Shown here one piece after another: positions 28,214 through 37,652 of a stretch of 64,000 bases of DNA. Below the pieces are notes generated by a model. It worked only from the letters and a program-made list of their open reading frames with translations, was not told where the DNA came from and ran no database searches. The translations under genes and the position numbers were made by a program. Every line of letters begins with the position of its first letter. Within the stretch, counting starts at the first letter, position 1. Source of the stretch: Telluria mixta (lineage in GTDB: Bacteria; Pseudomonadota; Gammaproteobacteria; Burkholderiales; Burkholderiaceae_D). The DNA is taken from NCBI RefSeq assembly GCF_029223865.1, contig NZ_CP119520.1:4898001-4962000 (forward strand). The letters are read 5' to 3'.

Positions 28214-29649
28214 ATCCTTCCCAAGTCATCGCCATCCTTAAAGGACGCCGGCGCGAGGCGCAGCTGGTCTTCGCCGCACTGGCGACCGCCATCTTCGGTG
28301 CGGCGTGCCTGTTGCCCGTCCAGTACACCGCGGGCGCGTCCGTCGTGCTGAACCTGAAATCGTCGGACGGCCTTTCCAGTATCGCGCTGCCGGGCGGACT
28401 GGTCTCGACCCACATCGCGACTCAGATCAATGTCGTGCAGAGCGACCGCGTGCTGCAGAAGGCTGTCGACGCCATGGCCCTTGAACAGCGGCCCGAATGG
28501 CAAACCAAGTGGCAGTCAGCCGCGCGCGGCGCAAAGACGTTTCGGGTCTGGGCAGCGGAAGCGATCGCGAAAAAGCTGGTCGTCAAGCCCGTTCCCGACG
28601 CGAGCGTTCTCACCGTGTCCTATACCAGTAGCGATCCGGCCTTCGCCGCCGAGGTCACGAATGCCGTCGTCCGTGCCTACATGGCGACCGGCCTCGAAAT
28701 GCGTCTCGAACCCGCGCGGCAGTACAGCCATTATTTCGAAGAGCGCGCTGCGCAGCTGCGGACCAGCCTTGAACAGGCGCGTGCGAAGCTTCTCGACTAC
28801 CAGCGTACGAACAACCTGATCATCACGGACGAAAAGATCAACCTGGAAGCGGATCGCCTGCATGAGCTCAGCGCCAAGCTGACCGATGCGAAGGTGGCGG
28901 CCTCGGAATCGTCGGCGCAGCGGCGCCGTGCCGCCGGCAGTCCGGACAGTGCCAAGGAAGCGCTGAAGGACCCTGTTGTCGCCGCGCTGTCGGAAGAAGC
29001 GTCGCGCCAGGAAGCATTCTTTGCCGAGCAGTCCATGCGGCTGGGTGCGAACCATCCGCAGGTCGTCGAGCTGGCCACGCGGATCGCCGTGCTGAAGCAG
29101 CGTCGCGATGCCGCGATTCAAAAAGCGCTCGGCAGCCTCGACGTGGCCGACAAAGTGAACCAGTCGCAACTGCAGTCGCTCGAACAGGACGTCAAGACCC
29201 AGCGCACGCACGTTCTCGACCTCGAGTCGCGCCGCGTCGAAGCGGGGCTGCTCGAGCGTGAGATCGCGAGCACGCAGCGCGCGTACGACGCCGTGCTCGA
29301 GAAAGCCAGCCAGGCGGCGCTGCAAAGCGGCGACAACCAGTCCGACATCTCGATTCTCGGTACCGCGACTCCTCCGCTCGACCGGCCGCTCGCGCGCCTG
29401 CTGAAGTACCTTGGCATTGCCTGCGGCGGTGCGGCACTCGCGGCGCTGGCCCTCGTGCTCGTGCGGGAACGCTTCGACCGGAGAGTGCGCACGGCCGAAG
29501 ACATCACCCTGCATCTCGGACAGCACCTGCTCGTCACGCTGCAACCCCTGACGGCGGCGGAAACGGGCGTCCACCCGCTGTTTTCGCCATCCCGTGGCAA
29601 GGAGCTCCCCGTGCCGTCCCGCTCCGTCCAGCTGAAGGAAGCAAAATGA
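28210..29649 (+). CDS. epsF: chain-length determinant protein EpsF (Wzz/PCP type)
   Basis: 479 residues. An N-terminal helix (LVFAALATAIFGAACLLPV) and a C-terminal helix (YLGIACGGAALAALALVLV) bracket a long periplasmic coiled-coil (residues about 150-390). A proline-containing segment (GTATPPLDRPLARL) precedes the last helix, as is typical of polysaccharide co-polymerases. Controls polymer length together with the next gene's ATPase. The name EpsF follows the methanolan-type exopolysaccharide clusters in which EpsE, EpsF, EpsG and EpsL occur together. Overlaps the genes before and after by four bases each. Confidence 0.85.
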   Translation: MNPSQVIAILKGRRREAQLVFAALATAIFGAACLLPVQYTAGASVVLNLKSSDGLSSIALPGGLVSTHIATQINVVQSDRVLQKAVDAMALEQRPEWQTKWQSAARGAKTFRVWAAEAIAKKLVVKPVPDASVLTVSYTSSDPAFAAEVTNAVVRAYMATGLEMRLEPARQYSHYFEERAAQLRTSLEQARAKLLDYQRTNNLIITDEKINLEADRLHELSAKLTDAKVAASESSAQRRRAAGSPDSAKEALKDPVVAALSEEASRQEAFFAEQSMRLGANHPQVVELATRIAVLKQRRDAAIQKALGSLDVADKVNQSQLQSLEQDVKTQRTHVLDLESRRVEAGLLEREIASTQRAYDAVLEKASQAALQSGDNQSDISILGTATPPLDRPLARLLKYLGIACGGAALAALALVLVRERFDRRVRTAEDITLHLGQHLLVTLQPLTAAETGVHPLFSPSRGKELPVPSRSVQLKEAK

Positions 29650-30554
29650 ACGATATGTCGCAACGCCCGCAAGAAGACCGTTGGCAGCCTGGTGCCGGTC
29701 TGCCGCAAGAGGAACCGCAGCCGATCGGACGCATGCTGCAGACGCTGCGCGGGCTGTCGGACAAACAGATCGACGACATCGTCGAGTACCAGCAGCGCCA
29801 CGGGTTGCAGTTCGGCGAAGCCGCGGTCGCGCTGCGCCTGGCAAGCGACGACGATATTGTCGAACTCATCGCGCGCCAGTTCCATTATCCCTGCGATCCG
29901 GGGTCCGACGCCTCCTCCGCATTGCCGCCCGAACTCGTGGTGGCCAGGAATCCGTTCTCGGACGGCGCCGAGATGATCCGCGACCTGCGCACGCAGTTGC
30001 TCATCGGGCTGGCCGGTGCCGAAGGCGGGCAGCTGTCGCTCGCGGTCACGAGCGCGCAGGCCGGCGACGGCAAGACCTTTGTCGCCGCCAACCTGGCGGC
30101 CGCCCTGAGCCAGTTGGGAAAGCGTACGCTCCTCATCGATGCCAACATGCGCAAGCCCCGGGCCGGCACGGTCTTCGGCGTCGCGGACGGCAGTCCCGGG
30201 CTCAGTACGATCCTGTCCGGACGGGTGGTGAAGTACGCGTTCCATCAAGCAGCGGCGCTACCGAACCTGTTCGTCCTCGGCGCCGGTCCGATCCCGCCGA
30301 ACCCGCAGGAACTGCTGCAGGGTGCAAGCTTCGAGTTGCTTCTCGACGAGTTGCGCCGTGAATTCGAACACATCGTCATCGACACGCCGGCCGGCGACAG
30401 CGGCTCCGACTTCCGCATGGTCGCCGCGCGCTCGGCCGCGACGCTCGTGGTGGCGCGCCAGGACCGCACGTCCTACGGGGCGCTCGCCGCGGTGGTGCAA
30501 GCCCTCGCGCGTGGCGCAGGCACGCTCGCCGGCGTCGTCATGAACCGCTATTGA
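29646..30554 (+). CDS. epsG: EpsG-type ParA/MinD-like ATPase (BY-kinase homologue) with an MshEN-like N-terminal domain
   Basis: 302 residues. Residues about 25-90 resemble the c-di-GMP-binding MshEN fold (PIGRMLQTLRGLSDKQIDDI, then Q at the motif end, then a half repeat GEAAVALRLASDDDIVEL). Residues about 130-300 form the CpsD/Wzc-type ATPase domain: Walker A QAGDGKTFVAAN with Lys143, Walker A' LLIDANMRKPR and Walker B VIDTPAGDS. The C-terminus ends VMNRY and lacks the Tyr-rich tail that BY-kinases autophosphorylate. It should pair with EpsF to drive polymer assembly. The c-di-GMP link is inference from motif resemblance. Confidence 0.83.
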   Translation: MNDMSQRPQEDRWQPGAGLPQEEPQPIGRMLQTLRGLSDKQIDDIVEYQQRHGLQFGEAAVALRLASDDDIVELIARQFHYPCDPGSDASSALPPELVVARNPFSDGAEMIRDLRTQLLIGLAGAEGGQLSLAVTSAQAGDGKTFVAANLAAALSQLGKRTLLIDANMRKPRAGTVFGVADGSPGLSTILSGRVVKYAFHQAAALPNLFVLGAGPIPPNPQELLQGASFELLLDELRREFEHIVIDTPAGDSGSDFRMVAARSAATLVVARQDRTSYGALAAVVQALARGAGTLAGVVMNRY

Positions 30555-30573
30555 TGTCCGGTCGCTCGACAGC

Positions 30574-31635
30574 ATGAATCGTCCACGCCGACATCCAATG
30601 ACCCCCCCCGCGCGCTTGCGCGCCTGCGTGCTCGCGTTCGCCCTGGCCGCCGGTATGGCGGCGCCCGCGTTCGCGCAAAAAGGCATCAACGGCAACGAAC
30701 TCCATACGCTCTCCGCGCAGGAGCTTGGCGCAACGATCGCGGACTACCGGCAGCTGGGCGTGAAATGGGTGCGCTTCGATTTCGACTGGAGCGTCATCGA
30801 GCCGACGGCCGGACGATTCGCGTTCGAACGTTACGACCAGGTGATCGACAAGCTGGCGCAAGCCGAAATCCAGGTCCTCGGCCTGATCGCCTACACGCCG
30901 TCCTGGGCCAACGGCGGCAGGCCTGGAAAATACCATCCACCCCAGAATCCCGCGCGGTTTGCCCAGTTCGCGGCGCGGCTCGCGGGACGTTACGCCAACA
31001 AGGGCGTGCATGCATGGGAAATCTGGAACGAGCCGAACCTTGGGCAGTTCTGGGGCAACGCCCCCGATGCCGCGGCCTACACGGCCCTGCTGAAACTCAC
31101 CTACACGGCCATCAAGAAAGCGGATCCGAAGGCATTTGTCGTCTCCGCGGGATTGGCGCAACCCGCGACGACGGCGACGTCGGTCGATTCCCTGACCTTC
31201 CTGACAGCCATGTACCGGAACGGAGCGCAGGGCTATTTCGACGCGCTGGGGAATCATCCGTACACGTCGCCGAGGATCCCGGGAGAATGGATGGCCTACA
31301 ACTGGCGCAAGATGAGTGCCACTTCGCCAAGTGTGTTGTCCATCATGAAGCAGTACGGCGACGCCAACAAGAAAATCTGGATTACCGAATTTGGCGCGCC
31401 TACGGGCGGCAAGAGTCCATGGGGAACGGTGATAAGCGAAGCGCAGCAAGCCACGATGGTCGAGAGAACGCTGGCCGAAGCAGCGGCGGTACCGTGGGCC
31501 GGCCCCGTGTTCTGGTACAACTACCGCGATTTCTGCCCCTACAAGCCGGATGCCGATTCCGAATGCTTCTATGGCCTGACGCGCGTCGACGGATCCCGGA
31601 AACCCGCGTTCGAAAAATTCCGCACCAGCCCCTAG
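30574..31635 (+). CDS. secreted glycoside hydrolase, PslG-like, second copy
   Basis: 353 residues. Signal peptide to PAFAQ, then KGINGNELHTLSAQELGATI, VKWVRFDFDWSVIEPT, acid/base WEIWNEPNLGQFW and nucleophile IWITEFGAPTGG, ending VFWYNYRDFCPYKPDADSECFYGL. It is strongly similar along its length to the product at 20058. It sits within the operon between epsG and a GT2 gene, so it is co-expressed with polymer synthesis. A start at 30598 is also possible. Probably trims polymer in the periplasm. Confidence 0.87.
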   Translation: MNRPRRHPMTPPARLRACVLAFALAAGMAAPAFAQKGINGNELHTLSAQELGATIADYRQLGVKWVRFDFDWSVIEPTAGRFAFERYDQVIDKLAQAEIQVLGLIAYTPSWANGGRPGKYHPPQNPARFAQFAARLAGRYANKGVHAWEIWNEPNLGQFWGNAPDAAAYTALLKLTYTAIKKADPKAFVVSAGLAQPATTATSVDSLTFLTAMYRNGAQGYFDALGNHPYTSPRIPGEWMAYNWRKMSATSPSVLSIMKQYGDANKKIWITEFGAPTGGKSPWGTVISEAQQATMVERTLAEAAAVPWAGPVFWYNYRDFCPYKPDADSECFYGLTRVDGSRKPAFEKFRTSP

Positions 31636-31671
31636 CCCAACGATTCCATTGGCCTCCTTGGACAACACACC

Positions 31672-32595
31672 ATGAACTCCTCAGTCACCGTAGTCATCCC
31701 GACTTTCAATCGAAAAGAGCTCATCTTCCAGGCACTCGACAGCGTCGCTAAACAAACCTGTCTGCCGCTCGAAGTCATCGTCGTCGACGACTGCTCGTCC
31801 GACGGCACGGTCGAAGCGTTGCGCGCCGCGCACTTTCCGTTCCCCGTCCTGGTCGTAGCCCAAGCGACGAACCAGGGGCCGGCGGCCGCGCGCAACGCCG
31901 GGATCCTGAAAGCCAGTGGCCGCTATGTCGCTTTTCTCGACAGCGACGACGTCTGGTTGCCGGAAAAACTCGAGCAGCAGCTTGCCTTGCTCGAATCCTT
32001 GCCGAACCGCGACAGGACGGTGCTGTATGCCCAGGTACGATTGCAGCGGCGTCACGAAGTCCTGCTCCGTCCGCTGCGCGCAAAGGAGGGCGGCGAATCC
32101 ATCGCGGAATATGTGTTCGTGAATGGCGGGTATCTCGACCAGAACACCATCATGCTTCCCACGGCACTCGCACGCGCCGTCATGTATTGCGGCGACCTTC
32201 GCCTGCACGAGGACTGGGATTTCTACATCCGGCTGGAAGAGCAGGGCGCGGTATTCGTCATGGTCGAGATGGCGCTCGGCATCACCTACGACAACAGCAC
32301 GTTCGGCAGGGCAAGCGCAGCACAGCCGACCCACTCGCTGGCCATGCTGGAAAACTGGCGGCCGCGCATCTCCGAGCGCGCCTATCTTGGCTTGCGGGCC
32401 CGGATCGCGCCCCAATTGCGCGGCCAGGCGCCGCTGCGTGCCTGCGGATTCATCATCGACGCCTACAGGAGGGGAGCGATCTCGTTCTGGATGGTCGTGG
32501 TGCTGATCGGCCGTCTCGCGCATCCGGATCTAAGGCAGCTTGCCTATTACATCCGGGGCAAGCTTGCCCGCACCGCGCCGGCCGAGGCGCACTGA
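31672..32595 (+). CDS. glycosyltransferase family 2
   Basis: 307 residues, GT-A fold: VTVVIPTFNRKELIFQALDSVAKQ at the N-terminus, VVDDCSSDGT, GPAAARNAGILKASGRYVAFLDSDD with the DxD-like metal site near residue 87, and HEDWDFYIRLEEQG as the acceptor-side block with the catalytic Asp. Cytoplasmic, inverting transfer in repeat-unit assembly. Followed by manC four bases after its stop. Confidence 0.9.
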   Translation: MNSSVTVVIPTFNRKELIFQALDSVAKQTCLPLEVIVVDDCSSDGTVEALRAAHFPFPVLVVAQATNQGPAAARNAGILKASGRYVAFLDSDDVWLPEKLEQQLALLESLPNRDRTVLYAQVRLQRRHEVLLRPLRAKEGGESIAEYVFVNGGYLDQNTIMLPTALARAVMYCGDLRLHEDWDFYIRLEEQGAVFVMVEMALGITYDNSTFGRASAAQPTHSLAMLENWRPRISERAYLGLRARIAPQLRGQAPLRACGFIIDAYRRGAISFWMVVVLIGRLAHPDLRQLAYYIRGKLARTAPAEAH

Positions 32596-32599
32596 CCGA

Positions 32600-34042
32600 A
32601 TGGACAACCATACGATCATCGATATGAACATTTATCCAGTTATCCTCTCCGGCGGTGCCGGTACCCGTCTGTGGCCGCTGTCGCGGGCAGTGATGCCCAA
32701 GCAGCTGCTGCCGCTGGTGACGGACAAGACGATGCTGCAGGAAACCGCGCTGCGGGTCCGCGGCTGGCCGGGGTTGATGGCGCCGCTGGTGGTCTGCGGC
32801 AATGAGCACCGCTTCCTCGTGGCCGAGCAGCTGCGCGGCGTCGGCATCACGCCGCACGGCATCCTGCTCGAGCCGGCGGGCCGCAACACGGCCCCGGCCG
32901 TGGCGGCAGCGGCCGCCTTCCTGAAGGCGCAGGATCCGGACGCCGTGATGCTCGTGCTGCCCGCCGACCACGTGATCGAAAAGAACGAAGCGTTCCGCGT
33001 CGCCGTGGAACGTGCGGCGGCGCAGGTGGAAAAGGGCGCGCTGGCCACGTTCGGCATCGTGCCGAGCGCCCCGGAAACGGGCTATGGCTACATCCGCCGC
33101 GGCGAACCGCTGCCGGGCTGCGACGACTGCTACAAGATCGAGCGCTTCGTCGAAAAGCCGGACCGCAACACGGCCGAAGGCTTCGTGGCCGACGGCGGCT
33201 TTTACTGGAACAGCGGCATGTTCATGTTCCGTGCCGATCGCTTCCTGGCCGAGATCGAGAAGCACGCGCCGACGATCGCCCAGGCTGCCGGCGCCGCCGT
33301 GCAGTCGGCGTACCGCGACCTGGACTTCTGCCGCCTGGACGAAGCCGCGTTCGCCGCGAGCCCGTCCGATTCGATCGACTATGCGGTGATGGAACACACG
33401 CGCGACGGCGTCGTCGTCGCGGCCGACATCGGCTGGAGCGACGTCGGTTCCTGGTCGGCGCTGGCCGACGTGCAGGACAAGGATGCCAGCGGTAATGCCG
33501 TGCGCGGCGACGTCTACCTCGACAGCACGAGCAACACGCTCGTGCGCGCCGAGAGCCGCATCGTGGCCGTCGTGGGCGTGAAAGACCTCGTCGTCGTCGA
33601 GACGAACGATGCCGTGCTCGTCGCGCACAAGGACATGGTCCAGCGCGTGAAGAACGTCGTCGACCACCTCAAGGGCAACGAGCGCACGGAACACCTGTAC
33701 CACACGAAGGTGTACCGTCCGTGGGGCTATTACGAAGGCATCGACGCGGGCGACCGCTTCCAGGTCAAGCGCATCTGCGTGAAGCCCGGCGAAAAGCTGT
33801 CGCTGCAGATGCACCACCACCGCGCCGAGCACTGGATCGTCGTGTCGGGCACGGCACGCGTCACGTGCGGCGACAACGTCACCCTGCTGTCCGAGAACGA
33901 GTCCACGTACATCCCGATCGGCATGACGCACCGCCTGGAAAACCCGGGCAAGCTGCCGCTGCACCTGATCGAAGTGCAGTCGGGCAGCTACCTCGGCGAG
34001 GACGACATCGTCCGCTTCGAGGATATCTACAAGCGCTCGTGA
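32600..34042 (+). CDS. manC: mannose-1-phosphate guanylyltransferase / mannose-6-phosphate isomerase
   Basis: Makes GDP-mannose, so the polymer probably contains mannose or a mannose-derived sugar. 480 residues from ATG 32600; ATG 32624 (MNIYPVILSGG) is the alternative and more family-typical start. The nucleotidyltransferase domain has SGGAGTRLWPLSRAVMPKQ, VEKPDRNTAEGF and FYWNSGMFMF. The C-terminal cupin isomerase domain has VKPGEKLSLQMHHHRAEHWIVVSGTARV with metal-binding His residues. Typical bifunctional length and order. Confidence 0.95.
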   Translation: MDNHTIIDMNIYPVILSGGAGTRLWPLSRAVMPKQLLPLVTDKTMLQETALRVRGWPGLMAPLVVCGNEHRFLVAEQLRGVGITPHGILLEPAGRNTAPAVAAAAAFLKAQDPDAVMLVLPADHVIEKNEAFRVAVERAAAQVEKGALATFGIVPSAPETGYGYIRRGEPLPGCDDCYKIERFVEKPDRNTAEGFVADGGFYWNSGMFMFRADRFLAEIEKHAPTIAQAAGAAVQSAYRDLDFCRLDEAAFAASPSDSIDYAVMEHTRDGVVVAADIGWSDVGSWSALADVQDKDASGNAVRGDVYLDSTSNTLVRAESRIVAVVGVKDLVVVETNDAVLVAHKDMVQRVKNVVDHLKGNERTEHLYHTKVYRPWGYYEGIDAGDRFQVKRICVKPGEKLSLQMHHHRAEHWIVVSGTARVTCGDNVTLLSENESTYIPIGMTHRLENPGKLPLHLIEVQSGSYLGEDDIVRFEDIYKRS

Positions 34043-34074
34043 GCGCACCAGGGTTATCGAAAAGGTTGGATCGG

Positions 34075-34335
34075 ATGTTCAGGTTAGTCAAAGGATGGGC
34101 GAGAAGACTTGCTCCACTCTTCTCCCGTAAAGCCTACCGCGCTCGCCCGCCGCTGAAGAGCAGGTTCATCAGGCAGTTCGAGTATCGCTATCTAAGGAAC
34201 GGGAAATATCGTGGCGTCATTGTGTGGAGCCTGATCGGCCGATTGTCCAACGACCACGTGGAGCGGTTTTGTGAACATGAACGTGAGACCAAAGAGCAGG
34301 CACTGAACGATGCGAGAACGGCGATATGGAATTGA
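34075..34335 (+). CDS. small basic protein between manC and epsL, function unknown
   Basis: 86 residues, MFRLVKGWARRLAPLFSRKAYR..., Arg/Lys-rich in the first half with no membrane helix. No family was recognised. AAAGG lies 9 bases upstream of the ATG. The 3' end overlaps the start of epsL by 26 bases, and it fills a gap that would otherwise be open in this tight operon. Real, but with an unknown job. Confidence 0.5.
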   Translation: MFRLVKGWARRLAPLFSRKAYRARPPLKSRFIRQFEYRYLRNGKYRGVIVWSLIGRLSNDHVERFCEHERETKEQALNDARTAIWN

Positions 34336-35536
34336 CCTGATCATCGAGCGGCCGACGCGTCGTCTTGTCACGCTGCTCCTGGCACTGTACGCTTTGCCCG
34401 CTGGTGCCGGCCCAGGCGATGCGCTCCACCTGTATGCCGGTGTCGGCTACGCCCACGACGACAACCTGCTGCGCGTGCCCGAGGGCCAGCCCGCTTTCGG
34501 CGGCGCCCGTGCCGACTCGTGGTGGACGCGCGAGGGTGGACTGCTCTTCGATAAGACCTACAGCCGCCAGCGGATTTCCATCGTGGCCAAGCTGTCGAAG
34601 TACGACTTCGACTACTTCAAACAGCTGAATTACGATGGCAAGGATTTGCAGGCAACCTGGTTCTGGCAACTCGGCAATCACCTCGAAGGCAAGGTCGGTA
34701 CGACCCATGAACAGGTGTTGGCACCATACACCGATATCGCGAGCAGCGAGCGCAATTTGCGTCGTACTCGCGGCCGGTTCGCGGAAGGCGCGTGGCGCTT
34801 CCACTCGTCCTGGCGCGTGCGCACGGGCTTCCAGCGCGACAAGTATGACTACGAGCTGTTCGCCCAGCGCTACAACAACCGCACCGAGGACGCGAGCGAG
34901 GTCGAGCTCGATTACCTGCCCAGCAGCGGCAGCACGGTGGGCCTCGTGGCGCGGCGGGTCAAGGGCAAATATCCCTATCCGCGCCCCGTCGGTCCGAACC
35001 TTCTCAACGACAACTTCACGCAGGACGAACTGAAGGCGCGCGTGCTGTGGATCGCGACGGGCTCCACGACGTTCGACGCCCTGGTCGGCTACACACGGCG
35101 CGACCAGCGGTCGTTCGGCACGGGCAAGACGAGCGGCGTGGCCGGCAAGGTCAAGGCCACGTACCAGCCGCGCGGCAAGATGACGTACCGCGCCGCCGTC
35201 TGGCGCGACTTCGCGCCGCTGGAGAGCACGGTAGTGAGCTACACGCTGAACAAGGGCGCCAGCGTGGGTGCGCAGTGGGATGCGACGGCCAGGATCAAGG
35301 TGAATGCCGACGCCGTCTACGAGCGGCGCAACTACAACGCGCGCGAGACGTTCGCCGGCGCGGGCGACATCCGCGATTCCATCCGCACGCAGAGCCTGTC
35401 CGCGACGTGGACGCCGCGGCCGACCATCCAGGTATCGGCCGGGCTGGCGCATCAGGCGCGCAGCAGGGTACCCGCGCTCGGTACCGGCGGCTTCACGGCG
35501 AATGGTATGACGGTGTCGGCAAGCGGACAGTTCTGA
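34310..35536 (+). CDS. epsL: exopolysaccharide biosynthesis outer-membrane beta-barrel protein EpsL
   Basis: 408 residues. A signal peptide (RRLVTLLLALYALPAGAG) is followed by an alternating beta-strand pattern ending in a C-terminal Phe (VSASGQF), which fits an outer-membrane barrel. AGVGYAHDDNLLRVPEG near the mature start is characteristic of EpsL, the predicted outer-membrane secretin-like porin partner of EpsE in methanolan-type clusters. Start overlaps the preceding small gene. Confidence 0.83.
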   Translation: MRERRYGIDLIIERPTRRLVTLLLALYALPAGAGPGDALHLYAGVGYAHDDNLLRVPEGQPAFGGARADSWWTREGGLLFDKTYSRQRISIVAKLSKYDFDYFKQLNYDGKDLQATWFWQLGNHLEGKVGTTHEQVLAPYTDIASSERNLRRTRGRFAEGAWRFHSSWRVRTGFQRDKYDYELFAQRYNNRTEDASEVELDYLPSSGSTVGLVARRVKGKYPYPRPVGPNLLNDNFTQDELKARVLWIATGSTTFDALVGYTRRDQRSFGTGKTSGVAGKVKATYQPRGKMTYRAAVWRDFAPLESTVVSYTLNKGASVGAQWDATARIKVNADAVYERRNYNARETFAGAGDIRDSIRTQSLSATWTPRPTIQVSAGLAHQARSRVPALGTGGFTANGMTVSASGQF

Positions 35537-35584
35537 AGGCGGTCGCAGGCATCCAACAAGATCAACAAACCAGAAGGAGCAGAT

Positions 35585-36385
35585 ATGAAACGATTCGTGA
35601 CCCGGGTGTGCGCATGGACGATCACGGCAGTCCTGGCATTGGGTGTCGACATGGCGCACGCTGCCGACGTAGTGCTCGGCGCGGGCGATATGGTCAAGGT
35701 GTCGGTCTATGGCAGCCCCGACCTCGCGACCGAAGCACGCGTGTCGGAGGCCGGCTCGATGACCTTCCCGCTGCTGGGTGACGTGCAGGTCGGCGGCCTG
35801 ACGGCCCAGGAGGCGGAAAAGAAGCTCGGCGGCCTGCTCGAGAAGGGCGGCTTCCTCAGGAAGGCCCAGGTCAACCTCCTGATCACCACGCTGGCGAGCC
35901 AGCAGGTGTCGGTGCTGGGCCAGGTGAACCGTCCGGGCCGCTATCCGGTCGACGGTCCGCGCAAGGTGCTCGACCTGCTGGCGCTGGCCGGCGGCATGGG
36001 CCCGGAAGGCGGCGACATGGTCAGCCTGGTGCGCACCCGCAACGGTGCCACCACGCGCGAAACCATCGACGTCGTCGACATGGTGCGCAAGGGCGAGCTG
36101 AACCGCGATTACGAAGTCGCCGGCGGCGACATCATCTTCGTCGAACGCGCACCGCGCGCCTACATCACGGGCGAGGTGCAGCGTCCGGGACCGTTCCGCC
36201 TGGAACGCGCGATGACCATCCGGCAGGCCCTGTCGGCTGGCGGCGGTCTGACCCAGCGCGGCACCCAGCATGGTCTGCGCATCACGCGCCGCGACGCGAA
36301 CGGCGGGGCGCAGACAATCGATGCGAAACCCGATGACCTCGTGCAAGTTGACGACGTCATCACGGTCAAAGAGTCCTGGTTCTAG
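35585..36385 (+). CDS. epsE: polysaccharide export protein EpsE (Wza-like, SLBB domains)
   Basis: 266 residues. Signal peptide to AHAAD; Poly_export domain (LGAGDMVKVSVYGSPDLATEARVSEAG, FPLLGDVQVGGLTAQEAE) and two SLBB repeats (VSVLGQVNRPGRYPVDGPRKVLD; YITGEVQRPGPFRLERAMTI). No lipobox Cys is seen, unlike E. coli Wza, so it is probably a periplasmic or non-lipidated outer-membrane export ring. AGGAGC lies 6 bases upstream. Partner of EpsL for export of the polymer. Confidence 0.92.
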   Translation: MKRFVTRVCAWTITAVLALGVDMAHAADVVLGAGDMVKVSVYGSPDLATEARVSEAGSMTFPLLGDVQVGGLTAQEAEKKLGGLLEKGGFLRKAQVNLLITTLASQQVSVLGQVNRPGRYPVDGPRKVLDLLALAGGMGPEGGDMVSLVRTRNGATTRETIDVVDMVRKGELNRDYEVAGGDIIFVERAPRAYITGEVQRPGPFRLERAMTIRQALSAGGGLTQRGTQHGLRITRRDANGGAQTIDAKPDDLVQVDDVITVKESWF

Positions 36386-36456
36386 ACCCATCGGCGGAAA
36401 CGCGCGTCAACGCTCCGTTTATAGGGTCGACATTCCAACAATTACATAAAGAACCT

Positions 36457-37652
36457 ATGTTCAACTGCAAAAGCCGGATACTGTTTGTTACCGAGGACCT
36501 GTTCATTCCGCCTCGTAACGGGTCTGCCCGTATTTATTACGACACGGCAGAAAAATACAAATGCGGTGGCCATGACATTTTCTGTATCGCGGCGTATCGG
36601 AGCGAGGAGGAAGCGAATGCGCCCGGTATAAAAGATGGGTATTCGACCCTGTTCAGCGATGTCCTTTTTATCCCCAGCCTGAATTACCGGGGCAACGCCG
36701 TGGCGAAACTGGGACTGGTGATGCGCGAAGTCGCGCGCACCCTGAGCGGTGACGTGTACACGGGGACGCCGTTCTACACCATAGCCCTGCGCCCGTTCGT
36801 CCATTCAATCGTCGACTTCGTACGGAAAAACGAAATTGAGGTTATCTATTTCCACAAGCCGCATACCGTGCTGATGCTCCTGCCGCTATTACATCAATTC
36901 TCTTCTTTGGAAGTCGTTGTAGAGATGCATGATGATTTCATCGAGCGTGCCGAGCAGTATCGATTGACTTATCGTAGCCTGTTTTCCAGGATGGACTGGA
37001 AGCATATCTTTGCCCGGTACCTGGGTGAGTACGTCAAGCTGGTGCGGCTCAGCAGCTTGAACGTCCTGAGGTCACGCCACACTGAAACTCGATTGCTCCA
37101 GTATTGCGGAAAAATCCTGGTGGCGTCCGAAGAGGAATTTGGCTATTACCGGCAAGATCCGGCAATGAAAGAGAAAGTCGTCTACCACCCATGGCAGTTC
37201 GATCAAGCCCCGCCCATGTCGGGCACACGATCCGCGCCCGGTTTGATGCCGGATTCATCAGTGGTGACGACATCATGAATCTTGATGGACTCGTGCACTT
37301 CTGCACATGTGTCTTGCCCGGCATTCGGGTTCAGAAGCCGAACTTCCGATTCCTGGTTGCCGGGGCCATTTCAACCAAGGCGCTCGGCCTCGTCGGCCAC
37401 TTGCCCAATGTGACGGTCTCGGGCCCGGTCGATGACCTCCGTGAATTCTATGAAGCCGTGTCGGTCGTTGTGATTCCGGTCCGCTACGGTACCGGCGTAA
37501 GCATCAAGGCGTTAGAGGCGATACGCTCGGGGTGCCGGGTAGTCAGCACGAGTAAAGGAGTGCGAGGTATTGCGAAGGCCAATCTTGGCGGAATCGCTAT
37601 TGCGGACGAGGCAGACCAGTTCGGCGAGAGGGTGCTGAGCGCGCTTCACTGA
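36457..37652 (+). pseudogene. GT4-type glycosyltransferase, interrupted by an apparent one-base deletion
   Basis: The first frame gives an acceptor domain (ILFVTEDLFIPPRNGSARIYYDTAEKY, VIYFHKPHTVLMLLPLL, VVVEMHDDFIERAEQYRL). It ends abruptly after VYHPWQFDQAPP, at CCC 37213-37215. One added base continues with HVGHTIRARFDAGFISGDDIM and the donor domain (FRFLVAGAIS, VTVSGPVDDLREFYEAVSVVVIPVRYGTGVSIKALEAIRSGCRVVSTSKGV). The whole is about 398 residues, normal for GT4. GC content is visibly lower than in the cluster's other transferases, suggesting a different origin. Last gene of the exopolysaccharide cluster. Confidence 0.75.
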
